The notes: a model not told the origin generated them from the letters alone. Positions 15,275 through 24,865 are shown, counted from the stretch's first letter. The stretch: 64,000 nt of DNA from Methylobacterium radiotolerans JCM 2831 (GCF_000019725.1 NC_010505.1:3475001-3539000); one strand, 5' to 3'. Made by a program: numbers and translations.

Positions 15275-16666
15275 TCAGACAACGGTCGAGATCGCGCCGG
15301 GCGGATGCGCCAGCAACGTCGCGAGCAGGCTGAGGCCGTATCGGAGCGTCTCGGCGTCCGGCGCCGCGCCCAGGGAGACGCGGATGGCTTCCGGAGCAGG
15401 CCCGACCGCGAAGGCGTCGCTCGGGATGACCGACACGCCGAGCTGCCGCGCGTGGGCGCCGAACTCGCCGCGACGCCAGAAAGCGGGAAGCCGGAGCCAC
15501 AGATGGTGCCCGCACGGATGCCCCCGGACGTCGAGACCCTGGAGCGTCTCGCGCGCGACGGCCTGCCTGAGCGCGTTCTCCTGCCGGATCGCCGCGACGA
15601 CGGCGTCGAGCTCGCCCTCGGCGATCCAGTGTGAGGCGAGCGCGGCCGTGAGAGGCGAGGCCATCAAGTTGATGGCGCGCAGTTCGGCCGCCAGCCGCAC
15701 CGCCTCGTTCGTTCCCGGGACCGCGACGTAGGCGACGCGCAGGCCGGGACTCGCGCATTTGGACAGCGTCGCGATGTGCCACGTGATGTCGCTCGCCTGG
15801 GACGCGATGGGAGCCGGAGCGTCCAGGGGCAGTGCGCCGTACGCGTCGTCCTCGATGATGGCGACGCCGTGCGTTCTGGCAATCTCGGCAATCTGCCGCC
15901 GCCGGACCGCCGGCAGGGTCGCGGTGGTTGGGTTGTCGAGCGTCGGAACGAGGTACAGAGCCCGCGGACGCTCGGTTTCGCAGCGTTCGCGGAAGGCGTC
16001 CGGCTCGAGCCCTTCCGCGTCGCCGGCCACCGGCACGAGGCGGACTCCGCGGCGCTCCGCGGCCGTGCGCAGCCCGGGATAGGTGAGCGCCGGGACGCAG
16101 AGGGCGTCGCCCGGCTTCAGGATGGCGGCGAGCACGGCGGCGAGCACGACCTGGGCACCGCCCGCCACGAGGACGCGCTGCACCGGGAGTGTCCCGAGCC
16201 GTTGACCGAGCCAGTGGGCCGCCGCCGCCCGGTCGGCCAGGTTCCCGGCACTGTCCTGGTACTGCATTCGGGCGAGGAAGCCGGACGATCCGGCGAGCCG
16301 CGACAGACCTGCCTCCAGGCGCTCCGCCAGTCGCGCCGCCGCGGGCTGGGGCGGCATGTTCATGCTGAAGTCGATGCTGCCGGACGGATCAGGCCGGGGC
16401 ACCTCCGCGGCCGGCGACCGGGGCCCCCGGACGAAACTGCCCCGGCCAGCCGTCGCGTCGATCAATCCCACTCGGCGCGCCTCGTTGAAGGCGCGCGTCA
16501 CCGTCGTGAGATCGACGTTCAGCTGCTTCGCCAGCGCGCGCTGCGGCGGCAGGCGCGCTCCCGGCGCGAGCCGGCCGGCACGGATGTCCGCGGTCAGCGC
16601 CCGGACGATGGCGAGGTACTTGGGCCCGGTCTCGCCGGCGATTGTCGGGCTCCAGGATTCCAACAT
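15275..16666 (-). CDS. MocR-family transcriptional regulator (GntR HTH fused to PLP aminotransferase domain)
   Basis: A 463-residue regulator. The N-terminal winged helix (residues 8-80) reads GPKYLAIVRALTADI, RLPPQRALAKQLNVDLTTVTRAF and GRGSFVRG. The C-terminal fold-type I aminotransferase domain has YPGLRTAAERRG, a DNPTTATLP segment, EDDAYG and a lysine in TLSKCASPGLRVAY that fits the PLP Schiff-base residue. I start at the ATG at 16666, preceded by AGGGG. MocR proteins often control the divergent neighbour; here that is the DUF983 gene, with a perfect palindrome between them. The effector could be PLP or an amino compound. Confidence 0.92.
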   Translation of the reverse strand: MLESWSPTIAGETGPKYLAIVRALTADIRAGRLAPGARLPPQRALAKQLNVDLTTVTRAFNEARRVGLIDATAGRGSFVRGPRSPAAEVPRPDPSGSIDFSMNMPPQPAAARLAERLEAGLSRLAGSSGFLARMQYQDSAGNLADRAAAAHWLGQRLGTLPVQRVLVAGGAQVVLAAVLAAILKPGDALCVPALTYPGLRTAAERRGVRLVPVAGDAEGLEPDAFRERCETERPRALYLVPTLDNPTTATLPAVRRRQIAEIARTHGVAIIEDDAYGALPLDAPAPIASQASDITWHIATLSKCASPGLRVAYVAVPGTNEAVRLAAELRAINLMASPLTAALASHWIAEGELDAVVAAIRQENALRQAVARETLQGLDVRGHPCGHHLWLRLPAFWRRGEFGAHARQLGVSVIPSDAFAVGPAPEAIRVSLGAAPDAETLRYGLSLLATLLAHPPGAISTVV

Positions 16667-16782
16667 TGACCCCTGTTCTCGCGCTAGCGTATGCATACAT
16701 TCAGAGTACGACCGGCGAGCACAGCCGTGCGTCCGTTCCGCGCTCGGCGGACGATTCGCCGGGTCGCTCGGTTTCCACCGCT

Positions 16783-16809
16783 ATTGTATGGTTTAATATG
16801 CCATACAAT
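16783..16809. promoter_or_regulatory. Perfect inverted repeat, candidate MocR operator
   Basis: attgtatgg and ccatacaat form a perfect 9-bp inverted repeat separated by 9 bases (tttaatatg). It is in the AT-rich centre of the divergent region between the MocR regulator and the DUF983 gene. Length and position fit a dimer-binding operator that would overlap the rightward promoter. A second, shorter palindrome (gtatgcatac) lies at about 16689-16698 near the regulator start. Confidence 0.55.
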
Positions 16810-16862
16810 CGACAGGCACAAGCCCGTCCGTACAGGGACCGGCCCGCTGTTCAGGAACGTGG

Positions 16863-17270
16863 ATGATGCAGAGGACTACCGATCAATCGCTCATGTCGGT
16901 CGGGCTGCGCTGCCGCTGCCCGCGCTGCGGGGAAGGCCGTCTGTTCGACGGCTTCATCACCCTGCGGCCGCGCTGCGAGGCGTGCGGCCTCGACTACAGC
17001 TTTGCCGACCCGGCGGACGGGCCCGCCTTCTTCATCATGATGACGATGGCGTTCCCCGTCACCGCCTTCGGGATCTGGCTGGAACTGGCCTACGATCCGC
17101 CGCTCTGGGTCCACGCGGCGGTGACGCTCCCTCTGCTCATCCTGGCCTGCGTGCCGATCATCCGGCCGCTGAAGGGACTCTTCATCGCCAGCCAGTACAT
17201 CAACAAGGCCGCGGAGGGACGTCTCGCGGTGCCGAAGGCGCCCGTCGCCGGCCCGGCACCGCGGGACTGA
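16863..17270 (+). CDS. DUF983 family membrane protein with zinc ribbon
   Basis: A 135-residue inner-membrane protein. Two Cys pairs near the N terminus (CPRCGEGRLF and CEACGLDYS) form a probable zinc ribbon. Two hydrophobic helices follow (PAFFIMMTMAFPVTAFGIWL and VTLPLLILACVPIIRPLKG). This is the standard DUF983 layout; no biochemical role is established. In alphaproteobacteria such genes often sit near cytochrome oxidase or Nudix genes, but not here. It is divergent from the MocR regulator and may be its target. Confidence 0.85.
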   Translation: MMQRTTDQSLMSVGLRCRCPRCGEGRLFDGFITLRPRCEACGLDYSFADPADGPAFFIMMTMAFPVTAFGIWLELAYDPPLWVHAAVTLPLLILACVPIIRPLKGLFIASQYINKAAEGRLAVPKAPVAGPAPRD

Positions 17271-17456
17271 CCGCGTCGCCGCCCGCTCCGGCCGATCCTG
17301 GCCGAGGCGTGGCCCCCGCAGCTCGCCGGGATCCGAGTTCTCGATCGCGCCCTCCGTCTCGGGCGGCTCCCGCCTCCGCCCAGCGCAACATCCGCCTCTT
17401 CGAAGACTGGCAGCGCGGCCGCGGGCCTGGGCGTTGCCCTCGGCCGGGGCGCGCCC

Positions 17457-17651
17457 ATGGAGCGGGACATGCGCGACGGCACCCTCGTCGGCGTCGGCCC
17501 AGCCGTCGCGGCGGCGACGTCCCGCGGGCTCATCAGCGCCGAGGGCGTTGACGATCGGCAGGAGGCCGACCGGTTCCGGACCCGGATGCGGGCGGAGGCG
17601 AGCCGGTTCGCGGCCGAGCAGAAGGCGCGATACCCGCTCGGACGCGCCTGA
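17457..17651 (+). CDS. Small hypothetical protein (64 aa)
   Basis: A 64-residue ORF, mixed charged, starting MERDMRDGTLVGVGPAVAAA with a helical, Arg/Glu-rich C-terminal half (DRFRTRMRAEASRFAAEQKA). There is no signal or membrane segment. It follows the DUF983 gene after 186 bases with no visible function. The amino-acid make-up is that of a soluble helical protein, but conservation cannot be judged here. I see nothing firm in the 258 bases that follow it. Confidence 0.4.
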   Translation: MERDMRDGTLVGVGPAVAAATSRGLISAEGVDDRQEADRFRTRMRAEASRFAAEQKARYPLGRA

Positions 17652-17909
17652 CAGCCCGAAGGGAGGGGGTCAGCGCGTCTCGCCCGAGAGCGCCGCTCAG
17701 GGCTCGAGGATATCTTCTCGTTTGTCGTCGCGGCCGCCGGCCGCGACCGCCTCCGCGAAGGAGACCGCGATCGCGACGCTCGGGCGTGCGCGCGCAGCGC
17801 GGCGGGGCCGGCCTCCGGTGGCGCCGGTGGCAGTCGCGGCCGGTTCGGCGACGCCCGCCGCGATGTCGGACCCATCCCGGCGGACCGATCCTCGCGCGGT
17901 CGCGCAGGC

Positions 17910-18344
17910 CTATCCGGACTTATGGCGCAGCTGCAGCAATCGCGCGATCTCCGAGCGCTTGGCGGCGTAACCCGGAGCGACCATCGGATAGTCGCGCGGC
18001 AACCCGTACTTGGCGCGGTAATCCTGCGGTGTCAGGCCGTGCGCCGTCAGATGACGCTTGAGCGTCTTGTAGGACCTGCCATCGATGAAGCTGATCAGGC
18101 CCTCGGCCTGGATGGACGTGCGGATCTCCCGCGCGGTCGCGGCTTCGGGCGTCGCGACCGCGGGCGCCGGCCCCACGCTGATCTGGCAAAGCATCTCGTA
18201 CGTACTAACCAAAATCTCACAGAGCTGGGTGTGCGAGACCGAATTTCGGGAGACGTAGGCACAAACGATCTTTATTGAATTTTTCAAAGCCGCGTCAAAA
18301 ACATTTCTCCCGCCAGTACCAACCTCAGGTAGCATACCTGCCAA
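17910..18344 (-). CDS. MucR/Ros family transcriptional regulator lacking the zinc cysteines
   Basis: A 144-residue DNA-binding protein of the alphaproteobacterial Ros/MucR family. It has an N-terminal oligomerisation region (about 15-60) and a C-terminal finger with ISFIDGRSYKTLKRHLTAHG followed by LTPQDYRAKYGLPRDYPMVAPGYA, the family hallmark. In classical Ros the finger begins Cys-x2-Cys. Here those two positions are Ser and Asp while both His remain, so normal tetrahedral zinc binding is unlikely. Related Mesorhizobium proteins are known to fold without zinc. These proteins are pleiotropic regulators that bind AT-rich DNA; the AT-rich region upstream (18345-18889) is a plausible target. 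Confidence 0.9.
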   Translation of the reverse strand: MAGMLPEVGTGGRNVFDAALKNSIKIVCAYVSRNSVSHTQLCEILVSTYEMLCQISVGPAPAVATPEAATAREIRTSIQAEGLISFIDGRSYKTLKRHLTAHGLTPQDYRAKYGLPRDYPMVAPGYAAKRSEIARLLQLRHKSG

Positions 18345-18889
18345 TCCCCCTCAAGACACGCAGCGTAAGAGTTGTATATCAATTTTCGCATGTCAATCCG
18401 TTGCCTTGATTGAGCTTGAAAAAAGAACCCTGTGATCGATATTCTACTTATGGAAACATCGATAGAGAAATAGCTCAACCAGAAAGGGGCGTTATGCATA
18501 TCGCGCACCCTTCACACCTCGTCCGTATATCGTCCGCCTATCGTCCCACCGGACACTGAGCGCGATCCTCGCGCCGCGGACAAATGCGGACGCGCCGCGG
18601 GGATGCAGACCTTCGGCTCCGAGCGTGCCGGGCGCGTCACGGTCCGAGGTTGGAAGGGGCTCCTCGGACGGCCCTGATGACGGGACCCGCGCCGCAGATC
18701 CTCTCCAATCCCGGCGGCGGACAACGTCCACGTCCCTGTGTCGGCCACGGACCAGAACTGATCTCTCAAGTTGCATCACGCGGATATTGACAATCTACGC
18801 GACGACGATAAGTCGGTCAAAACCTGTCTTCACTATTTTTTAAGTATGATAACTGACACCTAGCACATCAGACACTGACGGGGGCCGTG
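18345..18889. promoter_or_regulatory. AT-rich divergent intergenic region between mucR-like gene and chemoreceptor
   Basis: About 545 bases with no supported gene. The part at 18345-18500 is markedly AT-rich for this genome and carries a direct repeat atcgata at 18435 and 18458 (23 bases apart, about two helical turns). Another AT-rich patch (18785-18860, with actattttttaagtatgat) lies just before the chemoreceptor and probably holds its promoter. The AT-rich character fits MucR/Ros-type regulation, which is an inference. Confidence 0.45.
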
Positions 18890-20581
18890 ATGTTGCGCAA
18901 TACTAAAGTCCTGGTGAAATCGTTCCTGCCACTTCTGCTGATGGCGGCGCTCTCCGCTGGTTTGATCTTCTACGCGAACGCTAACCTGAACGATCTGTCG
19001 CGTCAGACCCGGGACATCGTCGATCTGCAGGTCGTTCGCTTGGAGAAGATCCTCGCCGTCCGGATCAACGTCAACGAGGCCGCCGTCAACGCGCGCAATC
19101 TCATTCTCGAGACCCGCGAGCAGGAGATGGGCAGCTACCGGGCCCGCTACGATGCCGCGGCGAAGGGGGCGTTCGACGCGACGAAGGCGCTGATCGCGCT
19201 CGCCGACACCCCTGAGCGGAAGAACACCAATCAGGCTCTCCAGGGTATCCTGGAGGAGTTCTTCGCCGCCATGGACAGGTCCAACAGCCTCGGCCTCAAG
19301 AACGACAATGAAGCCGCTGCAAAGATCCTGCTGACCGAAGGTTCCGTCGCCCGCGCCAAGGTGCGAGACTTCGTCCAGGGCCGGGTGGACCGGCTGACAT
19401 CGGAGCTGCGGCAGGCGCGCGACGGCGCCGAACAAGCCGCGAGCACCGCCAAGATGGTCCTGGCCTCGGCCACCGTCGCGGGGCTGATCGGCGCGATGGC
19501 GCTCTCGGCGCTGATCGTGATCTTCGGGATCACCCGCCCGCTCGGCAGCCTCGTCGGCGTGCTGCAGCGGATGGCCCGGGGCGAGGTCGACGCGGAGATC
19601 CGCGAGGCCGGCCGCGGCGACGAGATCGGCGCCGTCGGCAAGGCGGTCGAGGGCATCAAGGCCATGGTCGCCCGCAAGGCCGCCGAGGAGGCCGAGGTCA
19701 AGCGCCTGGCCGACGCGGCCGCCGCCGCCGAGCGGAAGCGCACCATGATCGAGCTCGCCGACGGCTTCGAGCGCGCCGTCGGCGGCATCGTCGGCCTGGT
19801 CTCGTCCTCGGCCACCGAGCTCCAGGCCACCGCCCAGCAGATGACCGCCACCGCCCAGGAGACCGCCGCGCAATCGACCACCGTGGCCGCCGCAGCGGAA
19901 GAGGCCGCCACCAACGTCAACACGGTCGCGGCCGCGGCCGAGGAGCTCGGCTCGTCGGTGCAGGAGATCGGCCGGCAGGTGCAGGGCTCGGCCCATCTCG
20001 CCCAGGCCGCGGTGGGCGAGGCCGACCAGACTGCGCACCTCGTCCAGGCGCTCAGCCAGAACGCGGCGCGGATCGGCGACATGGTCGGGATGATCTCGGG
20101 CATCGCCGGCCAGACCAACCTCTTGGCGCTCAACGCCACGATCGAGGCGGCGCGCGCCGGCGCGGCGGGGCGGGGCTTCGCGGTGGTGGCCTCCGAGGTG
20201 AAGGCGCTGGCCGAGCAGACCGCCAAGGCGACCGAGGAGATCGCGCGCCAGATCGGCGAGGTTCAGGGGGTGACCGCGCAGGCGGTGACGGCGATCGGCG
20301 GGATCACGGGGCGGATCCGGGAGATCGACGGCGTGGCGACGTCGATCGCGGCGGCGGTGGAGCAGCAGGGTGCGGCGACCCAGGAGATCGTGCGCAACGT
20401 GGCGCAGGCCTCGACCGGCGCCGGCGAGGTGACGGGCAACATCGCGGGCGTGGCGCAGGCCTCGGAGGAGACGGGGGCCGCGGCCGGTCAGGTCCTGTCG
20501 GCGGCCTCGGAGCTGTCGCGGCAATCCGAGCATCTCCGCGCCGAAGTCGCACGCTTCCTCGCCACCGTCCGCGCCGCCTGA
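18890..20581 (+). CDS. Methyl-accepting chemotaxis protein
   Basis: Transmembrane chemoreceptor of 563 residues. It has an N-terminal helix ([19 protein letters not shown]), a four-helix-bundle type periplasmic domain to about residue 185, a second helix ([14 protein letters not shown]), HAMP, then a long cytoplasmic signalling domain. The hairpin tip is [35 protein letters not shown]. The start is either a GTG at 18887 or the ATG at 18890; both follow a G-rich stretch. There is no C-terminal CheB/R-tethering pentapeptide. The ligand is unknown. Confidence 0.93.
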   Translation: MLRNTKVLVKSFLPLLLMAALSAGLIFYANANLNDLSRQTRDIVDLQVVRLEKILAVRINVNEAAVNARNLILETREQEMGSYRARYDAAAKGAFDATKALIALADTPERKNTNQALQGILEEFFAAMDRSNSLGLKNDNEAAAKILLTEGSVARAKVRDFVQGRVDRLTSELRQARDGAEQAASTAKMVLASATVAGLIGAMALSALIVIFGITRPLGSLVGVLQRMARGEVDAEIREAGRGDEIGAVGKAVEGIKAMVARKAAEEAEVKRLADAAAAAERKRTMIELADGFERAVGGIVGLVSSSATELQATAQQMTATAQETAAQSTTVAAAAEEAATNVNTVAAAAEELGSSVQEIGRQVQGSAHLAQAAVGEADQTAHLVQALSQNAARIGDMVGMISGIAGQTNLLALNATIEAARAGAAGRGFAVVASEVKALAEQTAKATEEIARQIGEVQGVTAQAVTAIGGITGRIREIDGVATSIAAAVEQQGAATQEIVRNVAQASTGAGEVTGNIAGVAQASEETGAAAGQVLSAASELSRQSEHLRAEVARFLATVRAA

Positions 20582-20582
20582 G

Positions 20583-20846
20583 GTGATCGCGGCGGAGATC
20601 CGCGTCCTCCCGGTCCGGCCCCGCGGCTCGGACCAGTCCGCCGGCTGCGCGCGGATCTCGTCGCCGCGCACGCGCGCGGCGAGGATCTCGGCTCGCGCTC
20701 CGCACATCCAGGGCTGCGGAGAGCGGCTGCCCGAACTCAGCCACGTGTTCGAGCAGGCCATCGGCGGGATGGATCAGTCGCTGGACGACCTCACGCTGCG
20801 GGATCCGGGAACGGGCGCAGCCCTCCGGCACCTGCTCGGCTCCTGA
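20583..20846 (+). other. Doubtful ORF or gene remnant after the chemoreceptor
   Basis: The gap between the chemoreceptor and the pseudogene contains an 87-codon frame. Only its last third (LSHVFEQAIGGMDQSLDDLTL and a C-terminal RHLLGS) looks like real protein; the first part reads like random high-GC sequence. It could be the tail of a decayed gene. I cannot assign a family. Confidence 0.25.
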
Positions 20847-20904
20847 TCGCGACCGCGACCCCAATCGGTCACGGCGTCGCGCACCCCGACTCAGGGAAGC
20901 CGGC

Positions 20905-21670
20905 TTGGGCGGGCTGCTGTTCGTCTCCGACGACCTGTCCCGCACCGAGCGTCTGGCGCGCGACGTCGATCCGGCCCGGCCGTGAAGCACCCACGACCTC
21001 TATGACGAGGCCGCGCCGGCGGCCGGAGCCGACCTCGTCGTCGGCGACGTGGCGCAACTCACGTCGCACGCGATCGTGCGCCTGCGACGGATACTGGCGC
21101 CGGCCCGCGACACGGGCGCGCCGTCGCCGCTCCTGATCCACGGCAACGCCGCGCCGACCGAGGCCCTGGCGCGGCTGCTGGGTGCGAGCGAGACCCTCCC
21201 GGCCGCGTCGGCGGTGAGAATCGTGCAGGACAGGATCGATCGGCTCCGGGATCAGGGCGGCTCCGCCGCCGCGGCCGGGCTGACGGAGGTGGCCCGGCCG
21301 TTCCCGTCGAGACCTTCTTCTCCGGCCGGACGGTGACGCCCGGCCTCGATGAGGCCACCCATCGGCACTGCCTGCGGGTGACGGGCCTCGCGGCCGCCTT
21401 CGCGATCGAGCTGGGCTTCGGCGATCTCGACGCCTACCGCCTGACCGAGGCCGCGCGGCCGCACGATGTCGGGAAGACGAAGATCCCGCTGTCGATCCTC
21501 AACAAGCCGGGGCTGCTGACCGCGCGGCGGCCCTACCGACCGTCGATGTCGGATGAAGTGGCCTGCGGCCTCCTGCGATCGATGTCCGGCAACCTGGATC
21601 CCGCCTTCGTGGAGACCTTCCGTCCCGTGATGACCGCCTTCGACCTGAGCGGCGCGGCTCCGGCGCGCCC
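20905..21670 (+). pseudogene. Degenerate HD-GYP phosphodiesterase gene (stop, frameshift, internal deletion)
   Basis: The region can be read as one protein only with repairs. Frame 1 gives a receiver-like start (GLLFVSDDLSRTERLARDVD) interrupted by a TGA at 20983-20985, then DLYDEAAPAAGADLVVGDVA and LIHGNAAPTEALARLLGASE. At about 21290 the reading shifts to frame 3, giving PVETFFSGRTVTPGL and an HD domain (HRHCLRVTGLAAAF, PHDVGKTKIPLSILNKPGLL). Straight after LNKPGLLT comes RRPYRPSM, which belongs near the C terminus of the family. The GYP-containing middle is therefore missing. The final part (GNLDPAFVETFRPVMTAF) is present. Without the GYP half it could not hydrolyse cyclic di-GMP. Confidence 0.75.
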
Positions 21671-21743
21671 GCTCGATGACCCGTCTCCGGCCCGGTGGCG
21701 TTACGGAGACGCGGGTCCGAGGCCCCGCGGATGGCCGATCGGA

Positions 21744-23525
21744 TCACCATCGATGCGTCGGCAGGCCCGCGCGCGACAGCGACGCCTGCGGCTGCGGACG
21801 TCCCAGGAGATAGCCCTGAACCTGCCCGACACCCTCGGCCCGCGCGAGTTCCAGCTGCTGCGCCGTCTCGACGCCCTCGACCACCGTCGTGATGCCGAGG
21901 CTGACCCCCAGCCCCGCCACCGCCCGGATGATGGCGCGCGCGTCGGCGCTCGTCTCGGCCTCGCTCATGAACGAGCGATCGATCTTGATCTTGTCGATCG
22001 GGAACCGGCGCAGATAGCTCAGGGACGAGTACCCGGTGCCGAAATCGTCCATGGCGATCCGGATGCCGGCGCCGTGGAGCGTGGCGAGATTCTCCCGCGT
22101 CGCCTCGCTCTCCTCCAGCAGCGACGTCTCGGTGATCTCGACCTCCAGCCGCGCCGCGGCCAGACCGGTCTCCGCCAGCACGGCGAGCACTTCCGCGCCG
22201 AACCCCTTCTGACGCATCTGGACGCTGGAGACGTTGACGGCGACGTCGACGCTCTCGGGCCACGCCAGGGCATCCCGGCAGGCGCGCTCCAGGACCCAGC
22301 GGCCGAGCGGCAGGATGAGACCGGTCTCCTCGGCCAGGGGGATGAAGGACAGCGGCGGGACCAGGCCGCGCGTGGGATGGCGCCAGCGCACCAGCGCCTC
22401 GACGCAGGCGACATGCCCGTCGCGGGCATCGACGAGGGTCTGATAGTGCAGCTCGAACTGATCCGCCGCCAGGGCGGCCTGGAGGTCGGCCTCGATCTGG
22501 CGGCGCGCCTCGAAGGCCTCGGACATGCTGGCCTCGAAGACGCTGAAGACGCCGCGCCCCTCGGTCTTCGAGTGCCGCAGGGCGAGATCGGCGTCGTGCA
22601 GCAACGGGTCCATGTCCAGGTCCTGCACCGCGCGGATCGCGAGGCCGATGCTGGCGCCGGTATGGACGCGCCCGCTCGCGAGATCGAACGGCTCCGACAG
22701 AACGTTGACGAGGCGCTGGGCGGTCGACGTCGCGGCGGCCGCGTCGACGACCCTGTGGACCAGCGCGAACTCGTCGCCGCCGAGGCGGGCCACGACGTCA
22801 CCCCGCCGCGTGTTCCTCCGCAGCCGCGCGGCGACCTCCTGCAGGAGCTCGTCGCCGGCGGCATGTCCGTAGGTGTCGTTGACGAATTTGAACCGGTCGA
22901 GGTCGATGTAATACATGGCGAGCAGCGGTCGCTCGTCGTCCTGCGCCGCGATCAGATCTCGGTAGCCCTGGCGCATCGCCCGCGTGTTGGCGAGGTCGGT
23001 CAGGGCGTCGTGATGGGCCAGGTGGGCGATGCGCTCCGCACTCCGCCGCTGCTCGGTGATGTCCTCGAATGTCGAGACCCAGCCGCCGCCGTCCATGACC
23101 CGGTGATTGATCGCCAGCGTGCGCCCGTCGCAGAGTTCGCGCGTGATCGGCGCGGGCTCGGCGGCCTGAAGGGCGGCGCGGGTGCTGCGCTCGATCTCCG
23201 CGACGGTGACCTCCGGCGAGTAGAGGCCGCGCGCGACCAGAGCTGAGCAGATCGCGTGCTGGGCCATGCCCGTGAGGACCATGTCCTGCGGGATGTTGAA
23301 GATATCGCGGTAGCGCTTGTTCGACACGACGAGGCGGGACTGCGCGTCGAACATGCACAGGCCCTGGTTCATGTTCTGCAGCGCGCCCTCGAACAGGCGG
23401 ATCTGCTCCGAGAGGGCCGCGTTCAGCGCCGCGAGCCGGTCGATGCCCTCGGCTCTCGGCCGCAGAACCGGAACGCACTGCGAACTGTCCGAAGTCTCGC
23501 TGCGCCGGAGACTGGTATGCGGCAC
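21744..23525 (-). CDS. PAS-GGDEF-EAL protein, diguanylate cyclase/phosphodiesterase
   Basis: Cyclic di-GMP signalling protein of 593 residues, cytoplasmic. A PAS domain (about 35-150, NMNQGLCMFDAQSRLVVSN) precedes GGDEF (about 165-325, with RLGGDEFALV intact) and EAL (about 335-580). EAL catalytic motifs are all present: VEALVRWRHP, NVSSVQMR, EITETSL, DDFGTGYSSLSYL, IDKIKIDRSFM, VVEGVET and QGYLLGRP. Both activities are therefore possible; which dominates cannot be told from sequence. Its start is ATG 23525 or a nearby internal codon. It is convergent with the HD-GYP pseudogene, another cyclic di-GMP enzyme. Confidence 0.92.
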   Translation of the reverse strand: MPHTSLRRSETSDSSQCVPVLRPRAEGIDRLAALNAALSEQIRLFEGALQNMNQGLCMFDAQSRLVVSNKRYRDIFNIPQDMVLTGMAQHAICSALVARGLYSPEVTVAEIERSTRAALQAAEPAPITRELCDGRTLAINHRVMDGGGWVSTFEDITEQRRSAERIAHLAHHDALTDLANTRAMRQGYRDLIAAQDDERPLLAMYYIDLDRFKFVNDTYGHAAGDELLQEVAARLRRNTRRGDVVARLGGDEFALVHRVVDAAAATSTAQRLVNVLSEPFDLASGRVHTGASIGLAIRAVQDLDMDPLLHDADLALRHSKTEGRGVFSVFEASMSEAFEARRQIEADLQAALAADQFELHYQTLVDARDGHVACVEALVRWRHPTRGLVPPLSFIPLAEETGLILPLGRWVLERACRDALAWPESVDVAVNVSSVQMRQKGFGAEVLAVLAETGLAAARLEVEITETSLLEESEATRENLATLHGAGIRIAMDDFGTGYSSLSYLRRFPIDKIKIDRSFMSEAETSADARAIIRAVAGLGVSLGITTVVEGVETAQQLELARAEGVGQVQGYLLGRPQPQASLSRAGLPTHRW

Positions 23526-24418
23526 GATGATGTCCTCGAGTGGGAAAGGGGCGCCGAGCCGCGCGGGGCGGCGCGATCGGTCGGGCGCGCTAAGCGATCG
23601 TCCGGGAGGCCGCCGCGCAGGTCTGGCGTGTGACCGCCTCGAGCGCCGGGATCGTCGGTGCGATCGGCGGATGGCGGGCGGCCCGTGATCGCGGACCGGA
23701 CCCGGTGGGCTGGGACAAACCCGTCACGCGCGTGATCCCGAACCAGAGCCGTGCAGAAGGAACATGTCGGATGCAGAAACAAGAGACCGCTGTCGATACA
23801 TCCTCTACGTAAGTACATCACGTTCCGAATTGCAAGCGCGCCACTATTTTGAGAGCGAAGCATTTTAACAAATATCGACGGAAATTTACATTAGGAGTAG
23901 AATTTTGGCCTGAGACCACTACCGTCATGCGAAATTCTCGATCTGCCGATAGGGGACCTCGACGCACTTCTCGTCGCCGATCATCCGGCTTTGGCCGCTC
24001 ATGGATCGGCGGAGGGCCGTGAGGTTGCCTGCGGCCCCGTCCCTGCATGGCAGCATTGCTTCCGCGCAGAAGCTGGGGACAGGACGACCCTTAAGGATCG
24101 GCTTTCTCTCGCGGGGCTCGACTTTGATGAGGGTCAGTCGCCCGACTCGCGGTGTCGGGCGCCAGATCGTGCGGCCCGGCCCCTGGACGGACGGGCCCTG
24201 ACCCCGGACTGGTCCGGTATCCTCCGACCTCCCTCGGGGCCCGGCATCCCAGGGCCAGCATCAAATCAACCAGCAGTAGACATCTTCGGCGAGTTCTGGG
24301 TAAAACCGTTCTCACGGCCTATTTACTTTGCCACAACCTTTCACGGCCATTCGGACACATCAGTGACATCGAATTTTAGGCCTGAGATCGCGCAGGCACG
24401 AGGAACGGGTTCATCAAA
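23526..24418. other. Intergenic region without a supported gene
   Basis: Nearly 900 bases with only short, composition-driven frames. It contains an AT-rich patch (about 23805-23940) and a direct near-repeat: gaattttggcctgaga at 23900-23915 and gaattttaggcctgaga at 24371-24387. This could be a decayed gene or a regulatory zone; I see no recognisable protein in any frame. Confidence 0.4.
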
Positions 24419-24532
24419 TCACCCGACAGACGCCGAGTTGAGCCGGGATTCGGCGAACTCGCAGGCGCTGTCGACCCGCCAGTCGGTGAGCATGTTGGCC
24501 CTGTCGCTGGCCAGATCCGCCCAGCAGGGCAT
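24419..24532 (-). CDS. Possible very small protein (37 aa)
   Basis: A 37-residue ORF starting MPCWADLASDRANMLTDWRV and ending in a helical EFAESRL segment. AGGAG lies nine bases before the ATG. A second overlapping frame (24414-24614, opening MEKRLGVALAAGSIVGIGVT) also looks protein-like over its first 30 residues, so the two may be the halves of one gene with a frameshift or two overlapping small genes. No family is recognised. Confidence 0.3.
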   Translation of the reverse strand: MPCWADLASDRANMLTDWRVDSACEFAESRLNSASVG

Positions 24533-24836
24533 CTTCCTGCTCCTGCGGTAACAGCGTCACGCCGATTCCGACGATCGACCCGGCGGCCAGGGCGACGCCC
24601 AGCCGCTTCTCCATGTCGTCCGAAATCTCGCCGACGTCGGTCCGCATTCTCCGCGTCGAACAGCGACACGCGGTCGGACACCGGGGTCGAGCGCGGCCCA
24701 TGCCCGTGGCGCGGATGGCCGTCCCAGGATCGACACGGCCCGCGCGGCGCGACGGTGCGCAGGTGCGCGAGGACGGCAACCCCGCGCGACCCGGTCCCGA
24801 TGCGCGTCCCGGACCGCGGAGGGCCCTTCGAACGAA

Positions 24837-24865
24837 AGCCCCGGGAGCGGTCGGCTCCCGGGGCT
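24837..24865 (-). terminator. Strong hairpin downstream of the outer-membrane protein gene
   Basis: A perfect 12-bp inverted repeat (agccccgggagc / gctcccggggct) with a 5-base loop lies about 150 bases past the stop of the leftward porin-like gene. On that strand it is followed by TTCGTTC, a weak U-rich run. It is a good candidate for the transcription end or mRNA-stabilising stem of this presumably highly expressed gene. Confidence 0.7.
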
